A DNA stretch of 54,657 nt, from the IMG/VR virus record IMGVR_UViG_3300028840_002358, positions 1 to 54,657 of that record. One strand, 5' to 3'. Shown in pieces: positions 21,690 through 28,434 of this stretch. Made by a program: the position numbers and the translations under genes. The DNA is from a virus. The first letter of the stretch is position 1; each line of letters begins with the position of its first letter. Under the pieces are notes generated by a model that saw nothing but the letters and a program-made list of their open reading frames with translations, was not told where the DNA came from and searched no databases.

Positions 21690-22893
21690 ACGGATGCTCG
21701 GAGTCAACGTCTTAGAGGCGGCGCGCCAGCGCGTTGCCTGGACGTTTGACACCTTTCCCCACGTGTATGTCTCGTGCTCGTGGGGAAAGGACAGCACGGT
21801 GATGTTGCACCTGGTGATGGATGAAGCGATCCGGCGCGGTCGTCGGGTCGGCGTACTGTTCCTTGACCTGGAGGGACAATACAAGCTGACCATTGACCAC
21901 GGGCTGAAATTGATCGAAATGTACAAAGAGCACATCGAGCCGTATTGGGTGGCCCTCCCGATCCACTTGCGTAATGCCGTGTCCCAATACGAGCATCACT
22001 GGATTGCCTGGGAGCCGGGACGGGAGAATGATTGGATACGGCAGCCGCCCAAGTGCGCGATTACCGATCAGGGATATTTTCCGTTCTACCAGTATGCCTG
22101 CGAGTTTGAGGACTTTGTGCCAGAGTTCGGCCATTGGTACGCGCAAGGCAAGCTATGCGCCTGCTTTGTGGGCATCCGCACGGCAGAGAGCCTGAACCGC
22201 TGGCGGACGATCGCTGGGCACGGGACAAAGTTCGAGGGCCGAAACTGGTGCCAGTACGTCGGACAGACGACGTGGAACGTGTACCCGATTTACGACTGGC
22301 GCGCCCAGGATATCTGGACGTATCACGGGCATTACCCCGACCGGCCCTACAACCGGCTGTACGATCTGATGCACCGTGCCGGGTTGTCGATCCACCAGGC
22401 GCGGATTTGCCAGCCCTACGGGGATGACCAGCGCAAGGGCCTATGGCTCTTTCACCTGATCGAGCCGGACACCTGGGCGCGGGTGGTAGCGAGGGTGAAC
22501 GGCGCGAACCAGGGCGCGCTGTACGCCAACGAGACAGGCAACATCCTGGGTCGCATCAAGATCGACAAGCCGGAGGGCCATACCTGGGAATCATTTGCAA
22601 TGCTGCTGTTGGGCAGTATGCCGCCCAAGACGGCAGAACATTTCAAGAACAAAATCGCGGTTTTTTTGCACTGGTGGCAAGAAAAGGGATACAACACAAT
22701 TCCTGATGAGGCGGATCACAAGCTGGAGGCCAAGAAACAGGTACCCTCCTGGCGTCGGATCTGCAAGGCCCTTCTGCGCAATGATTACTGGTGCAAGGGG
22801 CTGTCCTTCTCGATGCACAAGTCTGGCGCATACAAGCGATACCAGAAGATTATGACGAAACGGAGGAACCAATGGGGCATCTTTCCCTCATAG
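21679..22893 (+). CDS. PAPS-reductase-like PP-loop protein (DUF3440, IbrA-like)
   Basis: 404 aa. The PP-loop 'SCSWGKDSTVML' (residues 32-43) binds and adenylates substrates in the ATP pyrophosphatase/PAPS-reductase fold. Downstream, 'WRTIAGHGTKFEGRNWCQY', 'VYPIYDWRAQDIWTY' and 'HQARICQPYGDDQRKGLW' fit the DUF3440/IbrA group. IbrA proteins occur with an adjacent ParB-like IbrB, as here, and act in gene regulation or nucleic-acid modification by an unresolved mechanism. Overlaps the next gene by 22 nt. Confidence 0.85.
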   Translation: MDHKRMLGVNVLEAARQRVAWTFDTFPHVYVSCSWGKDSTVMLHLVMDEAIRRGRRVGVLFLDLEGQYKLTIDHGLKLIEMYKEHIEPYWVALPIHLRNAVSQYEHHWIAWEPGRENDWIRQPPKCAITDQGYFPFYQYACEFEDFVPEFGHWYAQGKLCACFVGIRTAESLNRWRTIAGHGTKFEGRNWCQYVGQTTWNVYPIYDWRAQDIWTYHGHYPDRPYNRLYDLMHRAGLSIHQARICQPYGDDQRKGLWLFHLIEPDTWARVVARVNGANQGALYANETGNILGRIKIDKPEGHTWESFAMLLLGSMPPKTAEHFKNKIAVFLHWWQEKGYNTIPDEADHKLEAKKQVPSWRRICKALLRNDYWCKGLSFSMHKSGAYKRYQKIMTKRRNQWGIFPS

Positions 22894-23543
22894 GATTCGG
22901 CATTGTAGAACGGGCAAAGGCGCTGGCCGACGAGGTGGCACAGTTGCCCGTCAAGGAGCGGATCGAGGCACTGAACGAGATCCGGCGGGCGTTGCACGCG
23001 GTCAGCCCGTTCTGCGAGGAACCGGTTGACCTGGTGCTGTGGGTGCCAGCAGAAACGGCAGAAGCCAACGACTATAATCCCAATGTCGTAGCCCCGCCCG
23101 AAATGAAGTTGCTTGAGTTATCCATCCAGGAGGATGGGTATACGCAGCCCGTCGTGACGTGGCTTTATCCTGGTGAGAATGGAGATAGCGAGCGCGAGGT
23201 CGTGGATGGATTCCACCGCACACGAATTGGCAAAGAAAGCAAAGACGTGCAAGAACGCACGCTTGGTTATCTCCCAGTCACGACGATCAACGACGACCGT
23301 GAGGCGCGGCCTGACCGGATCGCCGCAACAATTCGCCATAATCGGGCCAGGGGCAAGCATCTAGTCGAGGGAATGAGCGAGATCGTGATCGAGCTGGCGC
23401 GGCGTAATTGGTCGGATGCAAAAATTGGACGTGAGCTAGGGATGGAACCAGATGAGGTACTGCGCCTGAAACAGATTAGCGGGCTTGCCGAGATGTTCGC
23501 GGATCGGGAGTTCTCGGAGGCGTGGGAGGTAGATTCTAACTAG
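22872..23543 (+). CDS. ParB-like nuclease-domain protein (IbrB-like)
   Basis: 223 aa from ATG 22872 (GGAGGAACCA upstream). ParB/Srx motifs: 'YNPNVVAPPEMKLLELSIQE', 'GYTQPVVTWLYPG', 'REVVDGFHRTRIGKE', and the C-terminal HTH-like 'NWSDAKIGRELGMEPDEVLR'. Together with the upstream PP-loop protein this forms the IbrA/IbrB pair known from prophages and phages. A nuclease or NTP-dependent switch activity is inferred, not shown. Confidence 0.85.
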   Translation: MGHLSLIGFGIVERAKALADEVAQLPVKERIEALNEIRRALHAVSPFCEEPVDLVLWVPAETAEANDYNPNVVAPPEMKLLELSIQEDGYTQPVVTWLYPGENGDSEREVVDGFHRTRIGKESKDVQERTLGYLPVTTINDDREARPDRIAATIRHNRARGKHLVEGMSEIVIELARRNWSDAKIGRELGMEPDEVLRLKQISGLAEMFADREFSEAWEVDSN

Positions 23544-23551
23544 GAGACTCT

Positions 23552-23782
23552 ATGGACTGGATAACATTGGCCGATGCCCTGCCGCTCTACAACGACATCC
23601 GCGAGCGGCAGGGTCGGCGCGCCGTAGGATTGAGCGCACTATCCAAGGTCGTCTCTGCGTGCGGCGACACCGAGATCGCATTCAAACCCGGCGGTGGACT
23701 AACCAGCACGTGGCTGGTCAATCGCGACCGGTTGGGCGACCTGATCCCGCCGAGGCCGGGGCGACGGTGGCCGGAGGACTAG
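23552..23782 (+). CDS. Hypothetical HTH-like protein, 76 aa
   Basis: 'WITLADALPLYNDIRERQGR' and 'GLSALSKVVSACGDTEIAFK' suggest a short helix-turn-helix of the excisionase or MerR-like type. A 'WLVNRDRLGDLIPP' end follows, as often seen in phage excisionase-like proteins. Evidence is weak. ATG after AGGAGACTCT. Confidence 0.6.
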   Translation: MDWITLADALPLYNDIRERQGRRAVGLSALSKVVSACGDTEIAFKPGGGLTSTWLVNRDRLGDLIPPRPGRRWPED

Positions 23783-23808
23783 CCCCCCCTCCCCCGCCGA
23801 CCCTGTAC

Positions 23809-23858
23809 CGCCTGCACGCGAGGGGGATGGGGCAGGCAAGCAGGGGTGCGTGCAGGCG
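23809..23858 (+). promoter_or_regulatory. 11-bp inverted repeat in a G/C-skewed spacer
   Basis: CGCCTGCACGC (23809-23819) and GCGTGCAGGCG (23848-23858) pair perfectly around a 28-nt purine-rich loop. The flank upstream is C-rich (CCCCCCCTCCCCC) and can pair with GGGGGATGGGG in the loop. It ends 3 nt before ACAAGGAGAG, the ribosome site of the next gene, so translational control is possible. Confidence 0.55.
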
Positions 23859-23874
23859 CAGACAAGGAGAGTAG

Positions 23875-24069
23875 ATGAGACACAAACGCACAACGTTCTA
23901 TTTCAACAACGGACAGACGATGATTGCTATTGAGGCCGCTGACCACTGGGAGGCCGAACGATTGTTTGCCCAGGCAATGGCGGCACGGCAAAAACCGAAA
24001 CAGAAACACCGCCCAAAACAGGAACAACAACTGTCACCAACGGACTACGCAACTATCCACGGCTATTAG
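23875..24069 (+). CDS. Hypothetical basic protein, 64 aa
   Basis: ATG after GACAAGGAGAGTAG. 'RTTFYFNNGQTMIAIEAADH' forms a small beta/alpha unit, followed by a Lys/Gln-rich stretch 'KPKQKHRPKQEQQL'. No family recognised. Confidence 0.7.
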   Translation: MRHKRTTFYFNNGQTMIAIEAADHWEAERLFAQAMAARQKPKQKHRPKQEQQLSPTDYATIHGY

Positions 24070-24083
24070 ACAAGGAGAGCAAA

Positions 24084-24419
24084 ATGTCAGATGAGGCATA
24101 CAGCAGCAGCTATCAGGTAATCCCTCCTGGCACAAGAACGCCAGGAAGCACGAACGAAAACGATGGCCTTGAGGAGTTGGGCGCATACGCATTCAGTCCC
24201 CTCAAGTGGTTGGTCTACGAAAAGCCGACCATTCCGAGCGTCTTTGAGAGCATTTTTCACGTGACGCCCTGGCAGATGGCCGTTATCCTGCTCGTCACAG
24301 CGATTGTGTTTGTGCTCCTATTCTCAGGAGCTCATCAATTGCAAGCGTTCGGTCAATCGAGCGGCATAGCCCCCACGGTGAACGAGTGGCTGGGGCTTGG
24401 GCCGGGTGGACTGCCCTAA
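24084..24419 (+). CDS. Single-pass membrane protein, 111 aa
   Basis: One membrane helix near residues 70-92 ('MAVILLVTAIVFVLLFSGAH') between a polar N-terminal part and a short tail ending GLGPGGLP. ATG after GACAAGGAGAGCAAA. The stop overlaps the next ATG (TAATG). Function unknown. Confidence 0.7.
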   Translation: MSDEAYSSSYQVIPPGTRTPGSTNENDGLEELGAYAFSPLKWLVYEKPTIPSVFESIFHVTPWQMAVILLVTAIVFVLLFSGAHQLQAFGQSSGIAPTVNEWLGLGPGGLP

Positions 24420-24763
24420 TGTTCCGCCGCTATGCCCGCACGATGGGCAACTTCGCTGGTGGCATCGAGTTTGATCCCTACACCGAATATGATGTCTGTC
24501 CCACGTGCGGCGCAATCAAGGAAGCAGAAAGTACAAAATGTAATACGTGTGCAGCACGTGAGCGGGCAGAGAAACAGGCACAACGGGAGCAGGCCACACT
24601 CGAACAACAACGCTCCGAAGCTCACGAATTCTACCGAGAGAAAATGGCCGAGGGATGGACGGCGATGGATTGTTGGAGGCACGCACAGGAACAGCGCGCC
24701 GCCAGGGGCGACCCGGTACGTCCCCGTTTCTGGACGGGGCAGAGCATCGGAAGGCCGAAATAG
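24419..24763 (+). CDS. Zinc-ribbon, coiled-coil protein, 114 aa
   Basis: 'YDVCPTCGAIKEAESTKCNT' gives CxxC...CxxC, a one-zinc ribbon, followed by a charged helix rich in Arg/Gln/Glu and a Pro/Arg tail. Start at ATG 24419, coupled to the membrane protein gene. Unknown role. Confidence 0.65.
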   Translation: MFRRYARTMGNFAGGIEFDPYTEYDVCPTCGAIKEAESTKCNTCAARERAEKQAQREQATLEQQRSEAHEFYREKMAEGWTAMDCWRHAQEQRAARGDPVRPRFWTGQSIGRPK

Positions 24764-24799
24764 CTCTGCTGAGTATGTGGATACGGAGAAGGAGTGCCA

Positions 24800-25570
24800 G
24801 TGAACGAGTATGCACCAAGAACGACCTACGACATTGACCAAGACGTGCCAGATGTCCTGGACAAGATGCAATGGACACAACATGGAGACGAGACGCACGG
24901 CGTCATTGTGCAGCGGCTTGACCGTAAGCTGTACGTCAAGACGAACAAGGTACTTGAAGCGTTGGGCGGCAAGTGGAGCCGCAAGGCCAAGGCGCACGTA
25001 TTCGAGCGAGACCCACGCCCCGCGCTGGCCTGGACCATCGAAAAGGCCGAGTATGAGGTTGTCAAGGACGGATTCTTTCCGACGCCTCTTGAGATTGGTC
25101 TTGTCATGGCAGAGATGGCCGACCTTGCGCCGGGAATGGACGTGCTAGAGCCATCAGCAGGTAAAGGCAATTTGATAAAGGCTATTCTTGAAGTTCAACC
25201 TTTTGCTATTGTGTCAGTCATTGAGATAGATGACCAACGGCGAACATACCTAGAACAAAGAGAATACAACGTGATAGGCAAGGACTTTTTGCTTTACCAA
25301 GGCCATCACGACCGTATTATTCAGAACCCGCCTTTTGAGCGCAACCAGGACATTATGCACGTACGCCACGCCTGGGAGATTCTGCCAGCCGGTGGCGTTT
25401 TGGTGAGCGTCGTCAGTGAAGGTCCATTCTTTCGCAATGATAGCAATGCGCTGGCCTTTCGCGCCTGGCTGCACGAGCAGGATACCGAGACGCTGGCCCT
25501 GGATGCTGGCGCTTTTGCCGAGAGTGGAACGAACGTTAAGGCGAGAATCATCAAGGCAACGAAACGATGA
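24800..25570 (+). CDS. N6-adenine DNA methyltransferase-like protein
   Basis: 256 aa from GTG 24800 (AAGGAGT 6 nt upstream). SAM-binding motif I 'VLEPSAGKGNLIKAI' and catalytic motif IV 'IIQNPPFERNQD' (NPPF), followed by 'LPAGGVLVSVVSEGPFF', as in gamma-type adenine methyltransferases. The N-terminal 90 residues ('LEALGGKWSRKAKAHVFERD') are a conserved phage addition. It is the third DNA methyltransferase in this genome and near the end of the early arm. Confidence 0.88.
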   Translation: MNEYAPRTTYDIDQDVPDVLDKMQWTQHGDETHGVIVQRLDRKLYVKTNKVLEALGGKWSRKAKAHVFERDPRPALAWTIEKAEYEVVKDGFFPTPLEIGLVMAEMADLAPGMDVLEPSAGKGNLIKAILEVQPFAIVSVIEIDDQRRTYLEQREYNVIGKDFLLYQGHHDRIIQNPPFERNQDIMHVRHAWEILPAGGVLVSVVSEGPFFRNDSNALAFRAWLHEQDTETLALDAGAFAESGTNVKARIIKATKR

Positions 25571-25692
25571 CCTACTACACACCTGATTGGCTGATCCGCG
25601 CCGTGGATGAACTCAAGGCTGCTATGCCGTGTCAATGCTGGCGGTGTAGAGCGCGGCGATGGATAAGCCGACAAGTAAGTCGGTTCCGCTAA
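25567..25692 (+). CDS. Small Cys/Arg-rich protein, 41 aa
   Basis: ATG overlaps the methyltransferase stop (ATGA). 'MTYYTPDWLIRAVDELKAAM' then 'CQCWRCRARRW' with three Cys. Last ORF of the early arm. Support comes from coupling only. Confidence 0.45.
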   Translation: MTYYTPDWLIRAVDELKAAMPCQCWRCRARRWISRQVSRFR

Positions 25693-25723
25693 ATTGACTA
25701 CCAAGAGGAGGTGATCCATTCTC

Positions 25724-25751
25724 AAGCCGCCTAGCTCACACTAGGCGGCTT
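25724..25751. terminator. Terminator hairpin between converging arms
   Basis: AAGCCGCCTAG (25724-25734) and CTAGGCGGCTT (25741-25751) form a perfect 11-bp stem with a 6-nt loop. On the plus strand it is followed by TTG after the TTTT of the arm, a fair intrinsic terminator for the early arm. The leftward arm also ends here (last stop at 25758), so it probably works in both directions. Confidence 0.8.
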
Positions 25752-25757
25752 TTGAGT

Positions 25758-26144
25758 TCACCACCGATGCCCCAGCCATCGGGCCGGAACACCACCCTGT
25801 ACGCGCATCCCACGTTCCGATGCCCCTCGCTCATACTGTCGGCGGAACCCAAGAGACATAACCGCCGGGATGCCGATTGCCAGCGAGAGGTAGGGGAATA
25901 GCGCCGATGCCCAACCGATCCAAGTCGGCTCAGGGTGGGGCAGTATCTCAAGCCCGACCGCCAGCGCAAACGCTCCCGTTTGCAGTATAGCGCCCAGCAC
26001 CGCTGACAAGATCGCCCGCTGCGTCTCTGTCCAGGTTTTCATTGCCGCCGGGAACAGGGATACCAACCAGCGGACGAGCACCTCGAATCCGCCACTGAGA
26101 ATCCACGAAACGAACACGGTCAACTCTACTCCAGTCATTTTCAA
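25758..26144 (-). CDS. Holin-like membrane protein, 128 aa
   Basis: Last gene of the leftward arm. Three hydrophobic helices within residues 5-105 ('GVELTVFVSWILSGGFEVLV', 'ILSAVLGAILQTGAFALAVG', 'ALFPYLSLAIGIPAV') and a basic C-terminal tail, as in holins that permeabilise the inner membrane. ATG after AGGAGTTGAAA. Position next to another membrane-anchored coiled-coil protein supports a lysis cassette, although no clear endolysin is adjacent. Confidence 0.65.
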   Translation of the reverse strand: MKMTGVELTVFVSWILSGGFEVLVRWLVSLFPAAMKTWTETQRAILSAVLGAILQTGAFALAVGLEILPHPEPTWIGWASALFPYLSLAIGIPAVMSLGFRRQYERGASERGMRVQGGVPARWLGHRW

Positions 26145-26147
26145 CTC

Positions 26148-26480
26148 CTATCTAGTGAGTGCTACAACAAGTGATCCGATTGCCACACTGAGCAAAGTCA
26201 GGTCTTTCAGCGTCGGCCAAATTTTCCACCGCCGCTGCAAATCCTCGATCTGATTCTCTACTTTGAGATTGAGCGCCGCCAGTTGCGCTGTTAGCTCGAT
26301 GATTTGATCGCGCAACAGGCCGACCGCTTTCTCCAAGGAGGAGGTGTCGCGCTCGATACCCGCCACTTTGTCCTTGACGCGCTCCAGGTGGGCCTCGCAC
26401 AACTCGGCCTGCTTGCCGATGCGCTGATCCACGATCAATTGAATCTCTGACGTTTTCCGGCGCTCGTCATCTGTCGTCAT
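26148..26480 (-). CDS. Coiled-coil protein with C-terminal membrane helix (XhlA-like)
   Basis: 110 aa. A long heptad-rich helix ('LEKAVGLLRDQIIELTAQLA', 'ALNLKVENQIEDLQRR') is followed by one C-terminal membrane segment ('LTLLSVAIGSLVVAL'). This layout is that of haemolysin XhlA-type proteins, which work with holins. The ATG overlaps the stop of the LamG gene (ATGA). Confidence 0.65.
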   Translation of the reverse strand: MTTDDERRKTSEIQLIVDQRIGKQAELCEAHLERVKDKVAGIERDTSSLEKAVGLLRDQIIELTAQLAALNLKVENQIEDLQRRWKIWPTLKDLTLLSVAIGSLVVALTR

Positions 26481-27298
26481 ACTCTAAAAATGCTCCTGAA
26501 CTGGCTATACACACAGCGGACCCAGGCGTCGGAGAGCATCCCAGCGCAGAGGAACACGCAGCTTGCCCGACCATCCAGAAATGCACCCGCAGCCCCTGCG
26601 CTGTACGCGCCGATGGTGAACTGACTGTTCGAGTCGTTCAACGCCGCCGGGATTGCTGCAACGTTGGTATTCTCCTGAACTGCCCCGCCCGATGCGGCAT
26701 AGATTTTGATCTCTGCCCCAGGGTCATACCGACCGGCAACGAAATACCAGCGGCCCGTCGTCGGCGTGACCTGCACGTCCACGGAAAACGCCGCCGCACC
26801 GGTCCCCACAGTGAAACGAAACGGGTCGTTCGCCAGATCGCCCCGGAAGATGAGCTGATAGCTGAGATTGGCGACGGTGTTGTCGTTCTTGCCTGCCAAA
26901 AACTCGGCGTTGGTCAGCCGGTCAAAGCGGAACCAACCGCCGATGGTCAAGCCGCGCTGTGAGACCGGGATATAGCCCTCTGTGCCCAGGATGTCGGCCC
27001 AGTTGCCCGCGCCGCCGTCGGGGCGGCTCAGGTATTGGTTCACGCCGTCAAACTCGGCATACGGCGCGCTGCTGTCATCGCCGAATAGGGCGGCGTTGTT
27101 GTTCGTGAGCCGGTATCCCATCCCGGTCGCGTCGCACACCTGGGGATTCTGGTAATCGATGAAGCCCATCGTCCAGGCGGCGCGAATGAAGGGGAGCGAT
27201 TGCAGAATGCCCATCGTCCGCTTTTGTGGATCGGTTGCATCCAGCCAGTCAAGGCGCTGTTCCATCCTGCTTACACTGCGCGCAATGCCGATGCTCAT
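26477..27298 (-). CDS. LamG/concanavalin-like tail protein
   Basis: 273 aa. Residues about 75-270 read as a LamG-type jelly roll: 'APYAEFDGVNQYLSRPDGG', 'SQRGLTIGGWFRFDR', 'RWYFVAGRYDPGAEIKIY', 'SQFTIGAYS'. The N-terminal part may attach to the tail. Such proteins bind carbohydrate and are typical tail-tip or fibre components for host recognition. Overlaps the Gp37-like gene by 4 nt. Confidence 0.75.
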   Translation of the reverse strand: MSIGIARSVSRMEQRLDWLDATDPQKRTMGILQSLPFIRAAWTMGFIDYQNPQVCDATGMGYRLTNNNAALFGDDSSAPYAEFDGVNQYLSRPDGGAGNWADILGTEGYIPVSQRGLTIGGWFRFDRLTNAEFLAGKNDNTVANLSYQLIFRGDLANDPFRFTVGTGAAAFSVDVQVTPTTGRWYFVAGRYDPGAEIKIYAASGGAVQENTNVAAIPAALNDSNSQFTIGAYSAGAAGAFLDGRASCVFLCAGMLSDAWVRCVYSQFRSIFRV

Positions 27299-28434
27299 AG
27301 CTGCCAGTCCACGCTTTCGATCCGTGCGTCAACGGTTTCCCTGCCGTTGTCGTCGATGCTCAAGATCACCTGCCGGATGATCGCCTCGAATTCGTTGCCC
27401 AGGAAGCGGGCCGTCACCCGATCGCCCCAGTCCCAATCGCGCCCGAACACGAGGCCAGCAGTGTCCGCCGCTTGCCCGGTGAACAATCGCTTGGGCCTAC
27501 CGGCCATTAGCGCCTGCTTTGCCGCCGCCTCGACTGCTTCGGGCGAACTATTGAACGAGCTATAGGACCAGTCCTCGTAGCGGCCATACCGGCTTACAGC
27601 AATGCGGCTTGCATCATATGCCTGGACAACCTCACGGAATTGGTCCTCGCCCTGGCCCCCTGCGTAGATGTAATTCGTCTCCTCTGTCCAATCATAGATC
27701 AACTGCGATGCCTCCAGATTGCCGCGCGCTTCGTCAAAAACGGCGGTCTCTGTTCGGTCTGCCCCAGGCTGCCCCGTCTTGGTTCTGAATTGAAACGTAA
27801 TCGATGTGCTCGATATGCTGTCCTCTACCACGTCCCAAAAGACCTCGTTGTCGTCGGCTTGACTGGCGCGCTGGATGTCCCCGATCACGCGGTCGAGCCG
27901 CTGCCAAGCAAAGTCTTTGCTGATCGCGGTCCCCTGAGTCGTATTGATTTGCACGGTCAGGCCGGGGATCGCCCGCGCGCCATAGCTGGGGGCAGGATCG
28001 GAGGCGTCGGTTACGGCCTGCTCGTCTACGACTTCTTTCATCAGATCATCAGCCTCGACGGCGAGTTTCATACTCTCGATGGTCTGCGTATAGTTGGCGA
28101 CGATGCGCCGACTGAGCAGGCTGTTCGGATCGAACCCGCGCAGCTCGATCAGCAGGCCGCTCTCTATTCGGGCCAGCATCCACCAGCGGATCAGGTAGGT
28201 GCGCCAGAGGCCCAGGCGTCCCCCTTGCGGCGCGCGCCATACCTGGAGCATATAATCCGGCTTGAGCAGGGTCGTATCGAACGAGGCCGGGAACCGGGCA
28301 GAGAACCGCCCCGAGCCATTGGCGACGCGCTGAAATGTGCCCGAGAGGATTTTATCAAGTAACGTGCGTCCCTGCCGATCTGCCAGGCGTCGCCCATAAT
28401 CATCGGTCAGCCAGAACTCATAAGAGCCTGCCAT
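27295..28434 (-). CDS. Tail protein, ReqiPepy6 Gp37-like
   Basis: 379 aa. The start 'EFWLTDDYGRRLADRQ' and 'LLKPDYMLQVWRAPQGG', then 'LIELRGFDPNSLLSRRIV' and 'RYEDWSYSSFNSSPEAVEAA', match siphovirus Gp37-like tail proteins, which fold like the T4 gp27 tail hub. The product probably lies at the tail tip downstream of Dit. Confidence 0.8.
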   Translation of the reverse strand: MAGSYEFWLTDDYGRRLADRQGRTLLDKILSGTFQRVANGSGRFSARFPASFDTTLLKPDYMLQVWRAPQGGRLGLWRTYLIRWWMLARIESGLLIELRGFDPNSLLSRRIVANYTQTIESMKLAVEADDLMKEVVDEQAVTDASDPAPSYGARAIPGLTVQINTTQGTAISKDFAWQRLDRVIGDIQRASQADDNEVFWDVVEDSISSTSITFQFRTKTGQPGADRTETAVFDEARGNLEASQLIYDWTEETNYIYAGGQGEDQFREVVQAYDASRIAVSRYGRYEDWSYSSFNSSPEAVEAAAKQALMAGRPKRLFTGQAADTAGLVFGRDWDWGDRVTARFLGNEFEAIIRQVILSIDDNGRETVDARIESVDWQL

